Origin: Angiostrongylus vasorum
Lineage: Eukaryota > Nematoda > Chromadorea > Rhabditida > Metastrongylidae
Reading direction: 5' to 3'
Assembly: GCA_018806985.1 (NCBI GenBank)
Contig: JADANN010000311.1
Location: 248,001 to 312,000, forward strand
DNA length: 64,000 nt
This document shows positions 23,040-34,808 of this stretch, in pieces (position 1 is the first letter of the stretch; every line of letters starts with the position of its first letter). A program made the translations under genes and the position numbers. The notes below the pieces were generated by a model that was not told the DNA's origin, did not search any database, and was given only the letters and a program-made list of their open reading frames with translations.

Positions 23040-26000
23040 ATGAGTGAAGCCGGAGTGGTGAATAATCAGTATTCGGAACCTTCTGTTGTTGTTGCAAAGG
23101 CTAAATTTAACTTTGAGGGCAAAAATAACGATGAAGTTAGTGGTAGGATTGCTGTTTCTGTTTGTTTTTCTGTTGAATTTACGTCTTCTATAACTTCTTC
23201 TTTAAGTTGACCTTCTTCAAGAATGATATGATAACTGTTACGCAGCAAGTAGAAGGAGGGTGGTGGGAGGGTACAATTAATGGTAAAACAGGATGGTTTC
23301 CTGCAAATTATGCCTGTGTGATTACGGAAAAAGATAAGCTCATGAGATCGAGATCCGTTCCAAATGCCACTGCTTTGGCGAATGGTGTCAGTTCTTCGAA
23401 TGGTGTACCAGGTATGCAGTTGGCTTTTATATGATCCGTTCGTCTCTCAGTGGTTGACCGCCTTATCGTGGCAGGAGTTGTTCCTGGGTTTCGGGCTGCG
23501 ATGCACAGCGGGAGTATTCATCCCCACAGCAAGGTCTCCCATGCTGAGAGGGAGTGCGGCGTTTCCATCAGGAAGCCCAGCTAAGAGTAGACCAGTACCA
23601 GGATGCAACACCGTCCTGGTACCAAACTAGTCGCATGGTTGCAAATCTCCCTCTGATCCACAAGGGCGGCGACTGCCTGTGGTGGTAACGACAAGAGGCA
23701 GACTTTAGCTAGGCTGACCTCGGCACTCCACGGAGCCACAGTGGCTAAGCCAGCAAAACTCCGGAAAAGTGGAAATTATGCTGGGACACGAAGACGGGCC
23801 ATCCAAGTAAGTAAGTAAGATCCAGTCCTATAGATTTCAGCAATGTGTATTTGATAGGAAGAACCTATCAAACGTATAGAATCTTCTTTTAATTACTGGC
23901 CATTGCAATCTGTCAGGTTACAGTCTGTGGTGATGTGGTGAACTCTAACGCTGCTCGGACACAATTTCGTCTCGAAATCATACGAGATTTCATTCGAGCG
24001 GAGAAGGATTATGTTGCAAGTGTACATAGAACTCACCAAGAGCTCTTGTTACCAATCCGTAGAGCGGCCATGTTAGCCTCTTTCATATTATTTTGTATTT
24101 GTTTCTATTTTTAAGAATAGTATTCAGGAGACCAGCATGGTTTTTCAGAACTATCTTCAGATTTGGAGTTCCTCTTTATGTCATGTTTTCACTGCTGTCT
24201 TTTCAGTCTATCTCAAGACGATTATACCATTCTTTCATGTTACATTGAAGATATTGCTGCTCTTCAGAACAACACACTGTTTCGTCTAAGAGAAACGTTC
24301 AGATTAGATGTTTCGCAGCAACGAATCGGTGGAGTACTCATATCGTCTGCTGCTGAACTAAAAAAACTACTCATTGCCTACTGCGAAAATCATCCGAAAG
24401 CAGTGGAAGTTTTAAACGAGAAAATGTAAGTTTTCTATTCACATAGGTTGTTTCGGATGTTTTTTACGTTTACTTTCAAGTTGACAATACTGATTGTTAA
24501 TGTTTTTTTCCCATTGAAGTGAACGCTGTTCTTCGATGTTTGCATTCAATTAATTTTTTTCACACGACGGTTTAATGTGCATTTCTTTCATTACATTTTA
24601 TTATATTTCCATATATTGTTCCTTCTATTATGACAAGGGCGCTTGTGACGCAGTGGTCGGAGGCATCCTGCGATACACACATGAGATTAATTACCGCACC
24701 CTCGGCCCACCAAACCTTCCATCCATCTGAGGTCAGCAAATTATTACGAGACTTGTCTGGAAGGATGGCAGCACTGGTTCGATGCATCGGTAGGCACCAC
24801 GAATCAATGTATAGGCCAGATATGCATTCAATCACCTCCAAACGATGCTTAGTGAAGTCGAACGCGTGGCGCACCCTAAAGTATTCATCAACGCCGAGAG
24901 TTTTATTAGAGCTTTTATGTTATGACCACTAGCAATATATTCCAATGACAGCCATGTCGAGATTAGAGTTCAATGTCCCACTATAGAAACATTAAACATC
25001 CCATCGAGAATAATTCGTATTGGATTAATTTACTACTCAGTTCTTGTTGTTTAGGGATGCTATCAAAAGTGTACTAATGGAACGTGGTAGAGATGTTCAG
25101 AGTTTAATCACTGGTCTAAGCGAACCGTTTAGACATTTGGATAAATATCCGAGTGTGTTACAGGAATTAGAAAGGAACATGCCGGTAAAACTGTTTTCTG
25201 CATGTTTGTTTGACTTGTTTATATTTTCATGCATTCATATTCGAAACTAGCATATAATGGAATGAATTAAATACCGTCAAACGTGTTCTCACCGTATCAA
25301 ATGTGACCTAGTTTTTGTCGCATTAAAAAGTATTGCATCTGAAATCCACGGTCACCATTTGTTGTCTTAATTGGTTTTTTATCAGTGTCTTCTTCCGTTA
25401 ATAATGTCCTATTACTCCGATCTAAATAATATTTTTCAGGAAGGCCATATTGATCGTGGAGACGTACAACGTTCTTGTGCTGTGTTTAAGGAGATGAAGG
25501 TAGTATTCTAGTATTTGAAAAGGAGTGTACCTTTATTTACTAAACTTTGGTTCAAGACTTTGTGTGAAGCTGCACGTAAGCAGAAGGAACTGCAGCTTGA
25601 GCTTCTGTATACTGGCCAAGTAGAAGGGTGGGCCACATTCGAACAACGAGGTCGTATACTTTATGTTGGTGTGGTTCCAGTGGTATGCGACGGCGTTTGT
25701 GCTGACAGGCTAGTAAGGATGAGTGTGATTTGTATACTGTTGATTATTTTTACGCATGTATTTTCCAATCTTGTTCAGGTGTCTCGCGCTGTTTTCTAAC
25801 TTGCTGATTGTTCTTGAGATTACACTGGATGTTAATTCGTATAAATTGCTGAAGAAGATTCCTACAAACGGTCTTCGGATCCGTTGTCTGGACAATAGGA
25901 TTGGTCTTGCAGTTGGTATGTGTTCATTTGAGCATGCATGTCTTATCTCGCTTTTTTTGTGCTCTTCAAATCAACTTTTTTTGTAAGTAAAAGTGCAATT

Positions 26001-29000
26001 GGTTTTTAAGACCAAGGTGTTATATATAGCAGTTTCGATGCAATGCTCTAGTAAGATTACCTGTTTTGTGGATAATGCTGCAATGATAGTAGTCTCAAAT
26101 CCCAGGACCGACTTTCTTTTAACTTCGGCATTGATCACTAATTCACTGCCTTTCTTGATGATCAAGAAAAGTGTTGGTATTATATCATTTTTTTAATACA
26201 CAATAGCTGACAACGACCCTATCCTTCCTTGGGTCTGGGTAGTGCTTGTCAGGCCAATTTCGGCTCAGGGTGAGGTCCACACTACTTAGTCAACGCATTC
26301 TTTTAACAGCGATGCGTGTTACTTTGCACACCACCGTACTCTGGACAACACCAGTAGCTGATAATAGCTGGTAGCTGCAATAGCTGACATTTCGGCAGTT
26401 TCTTCTTCTTCAGAGCTTGTAATGGTCACATTAACAGCAGATCGTTTATCATTTTGAGCTTTCCAGGTTCTGAAGAATTCAAAACTGCCGAAACGTCAGC
26501 CATTCTGTATTAATGGATGCTACAATACCAACCTCGTATTTGCTCACCAAGAAAGACAGTGGGTAATAGTTTCATACGTTTTAGGTGATATGGAGTTGCA
26601 CATTTCATCACCATTCGAGATCGACCGTTGGCTGGAATCATTTTCGAGATGCGGAAATGTCCAAATTGAAGAAACCTCTATTTGTACACCATCCTCTTTT
26701 CCACAACCATTCGCGGTCAACAACATGGTGCGCTATCTATTCGATTTTCTTTTCTAAACTAGTATTACTCTATGGTTAATGCGAAATAGAATCGTGAAAG
26801 ACCTTATTTAAGCTTGTAGGACATTTTTTTGTTGGAAGTAGCAGAATTTTTCATTTTATTGAGCTTTGTAATGCTTCTGTAAGTTTGTAGGCGTGAAGGT
26901 ATACTGTCAAGGTAGCACTACCATCAACAAATCAAACTTCCGTTCCTCGAATTTTGAACATATCTTCATTATTGCCGCTGATCTCCCACATATGAGGGAT
27001 CTCATGCCGGCTAGTCACGAGGCAACGTGGGGCACCCCCAGGTGGCGAATAGGGAGTTAATCGCAGCCAAAGGCAATCACAGTTTCCATGAGATGCAGGT
27101 GGATCCAGGGGATGGATTCCCTGCTCCTGCTGCGCCGATTTGACACATACCTTCTGTATTTACGAATAAGTATTCATGAATGCGTGCGTAGGTGTGTTTT
27201 CGCTTATGCGGATTGTATTCTACCAGTCAATCCGGTTAGCAAGCTGCCCGTGAGTATACCAAGCCTCCACGTTCTAAGCTCAGGGAAACCATCATGGGCA
27301 TGAAAAAAGCCAAACGGTAAAATAGACGGGTCTCACTGCCCTGACCCCGAAAGATCTCCCGATTCGGCAGCGTTGGGTAGGACGAGTACTGGGAGTCTGC
27401 AAAAACCTCAAGGCCAATCTAAGCTACCTAAATCGCATAGGACTAAGGTGATGATCTGTATTTACAATGCACTCAGCGGATGATCTCAATGAGAGGAAAG
27501 CAGCAGTTATGGTCGAAGCTTCAGAGGCTGGGAAAATCATTCGCGAAATCCACCGAAGCTTCGCCATTTGCAGAAGCAGTATGGTTGCACTACGACGCCC
27601 ACACAGGACAGTTATAGCGTCCAAACAGTCGAAGAAGAGGGCATGGAGTCGGATTTTCTTTGTTCTCTTCACAATATCGTCGATGCTTTTGAAAGCCTCC
27701 CATGCTGTTCGCTCCCTCGTGCTCAGCTCTGGAGCTATGTCGTTCATAATCATGTTTTGCTGTTCTAGACAGACACAGCTGGAGCATTCGGATATATTCA
27801 CTCTGTTGAGGTGAATTAGGCACACGTAACCAATCCGTTCCTCATGGACGTCGTTCTTGTGACATTCGAAGGCCAGTCTTTCCGTAGGCTTTACCAAAGT
27901 CAGCAATCATTCGTTCCGCTTGGCTAGTATTTGCCCTTATAAGAACGATGCTCCTCCTAACGGATTACCACCTCATCGTGGCTGGGTGTTCCTGGGTGTC
28001 GGGCTTCGATGTACAGCGGAGGGATTCATTCCCTCGGCAGGGATTCCCAAGCTAAGAAAGAGTCCGGAGTTTTCATCAGGGAGTCCAGCTAAGAGGAAAT
28101 CAGTACCAGGGTCCACCACCGTCTTGTTATCAAACTAGTCGCATGGTGGCAAATCTCCCTCTGCTCCGCATGGGCTGCGACTACCCGTGGTGGTGACGAC
28201 CAGGGGCAGACTTTGGCCTGGCTAAACCAGCGAATCTCCGGAGAATGGGAATTATGCTTGACCCACAGAACCAGTGAAGACGGACCGTCCAACTATCCAG
28301 GAACGGTGTCATCAGCAAAGCGAAGGTGGTGTAATTGCTTGCCATCAATTTCCGCTGGCGTGTTGTCCCATTCCAGTGTTTGCATGGCGATCTCGCGGCT
28401 GCCGACTAATTATTGTAGCGAGATGGTATTGCCTTGCCAAACCCTACTTTTGGCATCGACTTAATCTCGTTGTAATGGTGATATCTTGATTGTGCAATTT
28501 TTATGTAGCTCACCAAGAATATTTATTTACTGAGTGCTCCCAGGCTGATTGAGGCTTCCATGCCGGCTTCTATCTCAACTGGGTTGAAAGCTTTCTTTAA
28601 ATCGATGAAAGTGAGGCAGAGCGGTGTTTTCTGCTCTCGCGATACTTCAATGAGCCTTGTTATCGTGTGGATGTAGTCCATCGTACTAAATCCTTTCCGA
28701 AACCCTGCTTGCTCACATGGCTGTCCTTCGTCCTGTGTTCTGTCAATCCTGTTTAGGATGACTCGAGTGGAAAGTTTGTAGACCACTGACAGCAACCAGA
28801 TTGGGCGATAGTTGCCGATATCGTGTTGGTCACTCTTTCTGAACAATAACACGGTCTTGCTGGTCTTCCACTGAGTAGGGACCTTGCATTCAGACAGGTA
28901 ACGTGTGAAAAGCCGATCCAGTGCGTTTACGAGGACTGGCCGAAGGTTCTTCATGTGTTCTGATCTTATCCTCTCCGGACTTGGTGCTGTTCGATTTTCC

Positions 29001-32000
29001 ACCGACGAAATGGCATGTCGTATTTCGGAAGGGAGAAACGGTGAAACGACATATCCATCCTCCTTTATTTCATATGAGGGAAGGGGGACGTGGCTAGTGA
29101 AGAGAACTGAGTAGTATTTGTGAATGATTTTCTCCATTGCCTTTCTGGACGCTGTAACTGTTCCGTCTGGGCGTCGGAGTGCAATCATCTTGGTCATGTA
29201 ATTGGCGAAGCTTCGATGGGCTTTGCGAATGCTTTTCCTACGCTCTGCAGTTTCGACCATTACTGCTGCTCTTCTCTCTTTAAGATCTTTTCTTATCGCC
29301 TGTCTGCATTGTTTTGCAAGTTCGGAAGTTAGTTCGCGGTTGCGTGCAACTCATGCGATTCAACGCTGGCGTATCGGCTCGAATATTTCTGGAGACAGAC
29401 GTCTCTTGGTGACTTTCGAACTCCCAGCTTTCATAGCGCTAACGCGAAGATGTTTAGTGAACCGATCGTACTCCTCGTCGATGGTATCGACAACAGCATC
29501 TTCCCATCAGCCCACTAATCAGTTGAATAAGTCCCAGTTTACGATTGTTCTTGGACTTCGGTTTTTGAATTTAGCGGCTTTTTTTCCTGTTTCCGCGATA
29601 AATAGAATCTTGCACGAAGGAGGCGATTGTCTGATTCCGTGTAGAATTTCGGGACAACAGCGACATCGATTAGGCAAGACCTTCTATTCACTATGATGTG
29701 GTCTATTTCGTTATGGTACTCTCCATTGGGAGACTCCCACATCCAGCGTTCAGGGTGGGGCTTCTGGAATTGCGAGTTACCATGGATGGTCTTGGTCGTC
29801 ATGATAAACTCAGACAGCTGCTCACCCTGTTTATTCCATTCTAATCCCTGGGGCTTAATTTGACGTTCTTCAGACGTTCTTCTTGGTCCAATCTTGGCTT
29901 TGAAATCTCCAGTGATGACCTTGAAGAATGTGCGATTTTTTCTGTAGAACTTCTCCAAGTACATAAAGAACGCTTCGACTTCTTCTTCGTCATAGTTTGA
30001 TGTCGACGCGTAAACGACGAAGATTGTCGAAGCCGGAATTGATCCACATCTTTTTTAATCGTGAACATCCGATTCGGGTTGTAAGTTGTTCGAATGAATC
30101 GATGTTCATGGACAAACTTATGTGGATGAGAACGCCGGCGCCGCTGACTCCTCTGCTGTCGCATGTTCCGAGAAACAGTTCTTCTCCGGTGTCATAGACG
30201 GCGTTGAATGGGTGGCGTCGTCTCGTCTCGGCCAGGCCAATGACGTCGTACCTTGTCCTTCTTGCTTGCATGAGCAAGTCTTCTATCGAGAACTCGGATG
30301 CAAGTGTACGTGCATTGTAGGTACAGATCGTCACCATACTTCTTTGTAATCCAGACAGCTTCCATTGGCCCTGAGATTTTAGCAGCCTCTCCGTACTCGT
30401 CCTACCCAACGCTGCGAAATTGGGGGGTCTTTCGAGGTCAGGAAAATGAGGCCCATTTCTTTTTTTTTACTGTGTTTAGCATTTTTGATACCCGCGTATA
30501 GCTTACTGGGCTCTGATGGGGGCTGGGTATAGTTACGGATAGCTTGCCAGGCTGTCGCAGAGTGGACATGGAGCTTATTTGTTGGAGGCGACTCCTAACC
30601 GCCTCCCGTATACTTCCCTGTCACTTAATTGCAGGCTTTTGACCGAATTGACTCGCAGAATACAATCCGCATAAGCGAGAACGCACCCGCACACGCATAC
30701 ATACATACATACGCCTAGCAAATATAGAAAGTATGTGCCAAATCGGCGCAGCAGAAACAGGGAGTCCATCCGTTGCATCTATCTGCGTCTCAGGGAAGCA
30801 AAGGTCGCTTTTAGTCCGCGATTAACCCCCTGTCTGCCACCTGGAGACGAGCTACGTAGCCTCGCGGCTAACCGGCTCGAGATCCCTCATGTGAGGGAGA
30901 TCCGTGGAGATGTGCGACATAATCGGCGACATGTCTGCGGCTATGATTATCCACTTATTCCACTTCGAGTATTCTTTGGATTCTCTCTCTCTATTTCTCC
31001 CCATCTCCTTTATTCTACAGGAGAGATTCGTAACCCGTGGTTTATTTCTCACTAAACAGTTTCTGTTAAAGAATATCTTGTCTCCATCGCAAAGAGCGGA
31101 CATCTGCAACATGCCTGTGGCTGAACGAGCATTCGTTGGGAGGAAAGCGTCGTGAGTGAATTATTTCTGATTGACAAACACCTGTTACGAAAAGCGTTAA
31201 GCTGGTCGTACGCAAAATAACGCTTTGAGTTTCCCATTTTACGCTCATAATCGTCCTCTGTTTTCCTATCAAATCTTCAGCTTGTTTTTAAATGAGTAGT
31301 TTAGTTAGAAGTTTTCAATACCTCTGACTGCATTTTAGGATTGGAAACAACGAGCTTAGGCTCAACCATGAATTGGAAATGATACTACCGGATGATCCTG
31401 ATGAGCCTGATTTAGGCATGTCTAGTCGACGTTCTCTGAACGGTATTCCATCTTCTCATATGCAGTTTGCATCCTTTGTCAGATTCCTTCACCTGTTGTT
31501 ATACTTGCAGAAGGCAGCAAAAAACTGTGTTTTCGTGTTGTGCCTCCGTACCGTAATATGTTTGCAGCTACAACATCAAAAAAGAATGTGAAAATGAGGA
31601 AAGAAGTGAGTGTTGGAGAACAGTATGATGCTCAATTACTTAGGATTATTGAAGCATATTGTAGCGGAGCTGCACGTGGTGTTCCTACAATCGCTGACAA
31701 TCGACCACCTCAGTTGATTGTCGCTGAAGACGAGAAAATTCTTGTGGAAGAAATTGTTGGGGACGAAATTGTAATCCAGGAGAAGTGCGGTTTGAAATAT
31801 TGTACAACCGTTTAATATGTAAGCAGCGCACATATTTTGAAGAGAGTTCAGTGTTAAAGTCACAGCGTTGTGAGTAGTTTTTAAGTAGCAAAAGACTAAC
31901 ACTGAACATTCCTTTCTTAAGTCGACCTGTGTCGGTCATCCACATGAAATTCCGTCTCAAAAAATTTTGTGCAATATCCTGACGATAATTGTGTTTCTAG

Positions 32001-32199
32001 AAGCCTAGTTGACACCGTGTATGCACTGAAGGATCAGGTGGCTAGTCTTCGACAAGAGCTTGTTTCTGTGGGGAGAGCTCTGGATCGAGAACAGCGAGCG
32101 CGTCGACGTCTGGAGGAAATTGTACGACGAGGAAGTATGAACGCAAATTCTCCAGTTTCTACTCCTAGACCAGCAGCAGAGATGAACGTGTTGCAGTGA
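23040..32199 (+). CDS. pix-1: PIX/ARHGEF7-type Rho guanine nucleotide exchange factor
   Basis: PIX proteins activate Rac/Cdc42, bind PAK through the SH3 domain and scaffold with GIT at adhesions. Exons: 23040-23135, 23207-23411, 23924-24058, 24128-24167, 24207-24425, 25055-25184, 25440-25499, 25557-25708, 25779-25915, 26585-26727, 31021-31151, 31339-31442, 31511-31784, 32001-32199; all phases agree and give 674 residues. SH3: residues about 20-75, with EGGWWEG and GWFPANY. DH: about 105-295, including [22 protein letters not shown]: about 300-440, including [25 protein letters not shown] (about 565) fits the GIT-binding region, and [13 protein letters not shown] (from 610) starts the C-terminal coiled coil. 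There is no calponin-homology domain, as in beta-PIX. Exon 8 seems to end at a GC donor (ACAG|GCTAGT); the nearby GT alternatives put a stop codon after the join. The 31021 exon has no recognised motif and rests on phase, its pyrimidine tract and a GTGAGT donor. The 4.3-kb intron before it is filled with LINE relics. Confidence 0.93.
23447..23822 (+). repeat. Family B copy in PIX intron 2
   Basis: Starts CAGTGGTTGACCGCC and ends GGGCCATCCAAGTAAGTAAG with one further repeat unit, a clear AAGT tandem tail. It fills most of the intron between the exons at 23411 and 23924. Confidence 0.85.
24638..24912 (+). repeat. SINE-A copy in a PIX intron
   Basis: A box GTGACGCAGTGGTCGG, then the weakly kept B box, GGTAGGCACCACGAATCA and TCGAACGCGTGGCGCACCC with CAACGCCGAGAG. 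It lies in the intron between the exons at 24425 and 25055. Confidence 0.85.
26090..26560. mobile_element. Short Penelope-like relic in a PIX intron
   Basis: The left edge (CCGACTTTCTTTTAACTTCG) is related to the left edge of the element at 932. Inverted end motifs follow: AGCTGACATTTCGGCAG near 26390 on one side and CTGCCGAAACGTCAGCC near 26490 on the other, with CTTCAGAGC and GTTCTGAAGA beside them. The internal coding part is gone, leaving a solo inverted pair about 470 bp long. Confidence 0.55.
26950..27632 (+). mobile_element. Internally deleted RTE-type LINE, plus orientation
   Basis: The stretch 26950-27420 matches, in opposite orientation, the 5' part of the LINE at 30960-30380: both contain TGAGGGATCTC, GCCGGCTAGTCACGAGG or its variant, and GCGTTGGGTAGGACGAGTAC. 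The ORF begins with MICIYNA at about 27450 and then jumps to [21 protein letters not shown], which belongs just before the reverse transcriptase. The endonuclease is therefore deleted. The copy breaks off near 27632 after [12 protein letters not shown], where an inverted fragment of a sister element begins. Confidence 0.65.
27632..30960 (-). mobile_element. RTE-type LINE relic in a PIX intron, minus orientation
   Basis: Read from 30960 down: a 5' untranslated part, then endonuclease frames at 30409-29990 ([24 protein letters not shown]) and 29964-29539 ([22 protein letters not shown]). Reverse-transcriptase frames at 29260-28523 hold [16 protein letters not shown] and [11 protein letters not shown], and the FADD motif (RFADDTV) lies near 28305-28325. 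Frameshifts separate these pieces. A family B element interrupts the polymerase directly after FADDTV; the sequence resumes at about 27942 with NTSQAERM and continues to about 27632. The C-terminal domain seen in the copy at 61.9-64 kb is missing. The element is dead, but the larger blocks are fairly open, so it is not very old. Confidence 0.85.
27951..28300 (+). repeat. Family B element nested in the LINE, with target duplication
   Basis: The element is 350 bp, from CTCCTCCTAACGG to CCGTCCAACTATCCAG. It is flanked by GAACGATG at 27943-27950 and GAACGGTG at 28301-28308, an 8-bp direct repeat with one mismatch. The uninterrupted LINE copy at 61.9-64 kb has a single such site at the matching place, so the insertion point is clear. 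This copy fixes the element's ends. It lacks a long AAGT tail. Confidence 0.85.
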
Positions 32200-32749
32200 T
32201 CTAGTCATTATACAGTTTTTTACCTTTTTCTTATGAATTGTTTTAAAACAGGCGTACATCACGAGCTTATTTATAAGCATTATACGTGATGCCATAAGAA
32301 TGGCTATACTTTCTTTTCTTTTCTTTCTTTCCTTTTGCTGCATTGTAATGTTTAACAGTAGCATAAGCTTATCTGCTATCTAGATTTGAATGTTTTTGCT
32401 TTCTAATTGTTGATTCAAAATTCAAGCGGGATGGTTCAGCAAGCTACTTCGGTATTGATGGGTGACGAAGTGTTTGTACCACTTTTGGAGCAATTTTCGG
32501 ACAAATGAGGCACTTCTATTGTTTAGCAATTTTCCGAAGCGAATAAGATATTGCGACTTGCTTTTTAGCGTTCATGTTCCAGGTTCATTTTGGAGTTTTG
32601 ATCTTTAATTTATTGGAAGCAATAACCGCTACTTGGTCATCTGAAGTGTTCTTCAAGGCTTTTATTTTTCTTTTCTTTTTCTTTGACATTATTTCGTTCA
32701 CAAATATTTAGCGTGAAGTTTTCAAATGTTTCTGGTGTTCCTGTCATAA

Positions 32750-33062
32750 TACTTACTTGAATACTTGGACGGCCCGTCCTCAGTGGTTGTGCGGATCATA
32801 GCATATTCTCGATTTTTTGGAGTTTTGCTGGTTTAGTCATTGTGTTACCCTAGAGTGCCGAGGTCAGCGTGGTCTAAGTTTGCTCCATGTCTTCACCACC
32901 ACAGGCAGTTGCCGTCCTTGTGGATCAGAGGGAATTTGTCTTTGACACCAGGACGGTGGTGGACCTTGGTATTGGTTTACTTTTAGCTAGACTTCCTGGG
33001 TGAATCCCCCCGCTGCCCGCACCTAGGTCCCAGTCACGGTGAGGCGATAATCCGTTAGGGAG
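32750..33062 (-). repeat. Family B copy, shortened
   Basis: Reverse-orientation copy that begins with the tail (TACTTGAATACTTGG, then ACGGCCCGTCC) and ends GAGGCGATAATCCGTTAGG. Parts of the middle and of the GGGTGTCGGG block are deleted. Confidence 0.75.
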
Positions 33063-34537
33063 ACGTTATAATATCTAGTATAGTTCATGTTACAGTGTCA
33101 TGGGCAACTACGTTTCACTCATTCATATCACCTCTTCCGTAAGCATTCTGTTACTACTTAATGGCCATGTTTCATAAGATAGAAAACTGCACTCAGGGAA
33201 ACTGTGATGCTATAGTCAGGAGAGACGATTACTGAAGTAAGATCTGATTAGAGACGTGGTTTCGGAACGTAATTTATTCCAGCTGATGGAAACGAGAAGA
33301 AATCTTTTGAGACCCATATGGTGAAAAGAAACTGTTCCTTGTAATATGTGACATTGCAAGAGTTGGAGGAATTGGTATCCTTGTGAGACTGAGTTTTCCC
33401 AATAGCTCCGATTTATTTGACCACTGTTAACATGGATGAGATGTTTGCCGTTAAAGATTCTGTACCAGCGCTGAGTTTTAAATTCGTCTTTATTTACATC
33501 TGTTCACAGTATAGATCTATAATACCAATGAGATCGAGGTGATTTTTCCTTTTTGACCGAGAAGAATTCGGCAGAGAAAGTTCTTGAGAGTATATGGAGA
33601 GATTCACAAGGAAGTAAGTGAATGAGATGAACACGATTGCGAACTGTCAAGGTTTGTTATGGCGATCATTTAGGGTAACTCCGTCCAAAAGCATGGTATC
33701 ATGACGGAGTTCACTGGTGAAATCACCTTAGAGGTATATTGCGCATAACCGATATCTTTGTCTTGAAATATGTCATGAAGTTACACCATTGCTTTCTCCG
33801 TGCAAGGTTCTTTTTCTAGCAAAAAAAAAGACTGGTGGGCTTTAGAAACTACAAAAGTAGCCATGAACCATCATGCCTTCGTTCCTTTGAGCACATTTTG
33901 GAAAGTCATCATTGTCGCCGATATCGACGATTGACTCGTTCGACATCATTAAGGCAGTGTTAGGCAGCTCAAGAGTGTGGAAATCACTGAGAAACGTGTC
34001 TTCGTAAACTCGACCTGAAATGATGGCGTGGAGTTGCATGGGTAGTAAATAACAACTAACTTATGTATAAACTTGTATTGTTTTGGAGAGTACCGATAGA
34101 ACAAACAGACAAAGAAAAGCGGCAGTACTGATGGAAGTTACCTAGATAGGCTTGACCAATCTACAGCAGGAAAACATAACCAACCTTAGATATTCGAGTT
34201 GAACATTCACTGCATTTCGAAGAATAATCTGGGACGGCGGTAACGAATTTCACTAGAGTTCCTTCGACAGACACTGTTTAGCTGCTTTTGTCATCCCAGA
34301 ATATAGCCTTGTTGTTGTAGTGTTTCATGCCTCCGGAATCCGACTATTGCGTAAGCGGTAACGAGTCGTGTAGCATATGAAAAACATGCATACAGTGGTC
34401 GTCCACACACTGATAGAGTTGTCTTCATACACTTATACTTACCACCCTAATGGCTGCTCTTCGCTAAGAATCGTGTAGGCTCCAGCGGAGTCTTCATCGT
34501 ATTGATGTTTTGTTGGTTTCTGTTTCCAGGAAGAAGA

Positions 34538-34808
34538 TGCATGTAACGTAGTGGTTAGAAGTGCCATGAAATAAACTGGGTCGGTCGCTGGTTCGATCTC
34601 GCATCCCAGGAACACCAAACCTTCATCCCTCCGGGGTCGGGGAAGTGTTACCAGACTCGTTTGGGAAGATGCCGGCACAGACTCCAAGCATCGGTAGGCC
34701 ACAGCAAGTCAATATGTAGGCCATATATGCATCTAGTCACCTCTAACGATACTCGATGAAGTCGAATGCATGCTGCATCCCTCAGAGATTGGTCAACCTT
34801 TTGTCGTT
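34538..34808 (+). repeat. SINE-A copy
   Basis: Head ATGTAACGTAGTGGTTAGAAG with B box GCTGGTTCGATCTCG, the latter closer to a canonical GGTTCGANNC than in most copies. The body and TCGAATGCATGCTGCATCC follow. Confidence 0.75.

Noticed and set aside
23364..23630. Open frame overlapping PIX exon 2 in another frame
   Set aside because: It runs into a family B repeat and has no conserved residues; the PIX frame is supported by the SH3 match.
33842..34039. Minus-strand open frame of 65 codons
   Set aside because: No motif or partner exon found; may be chance.
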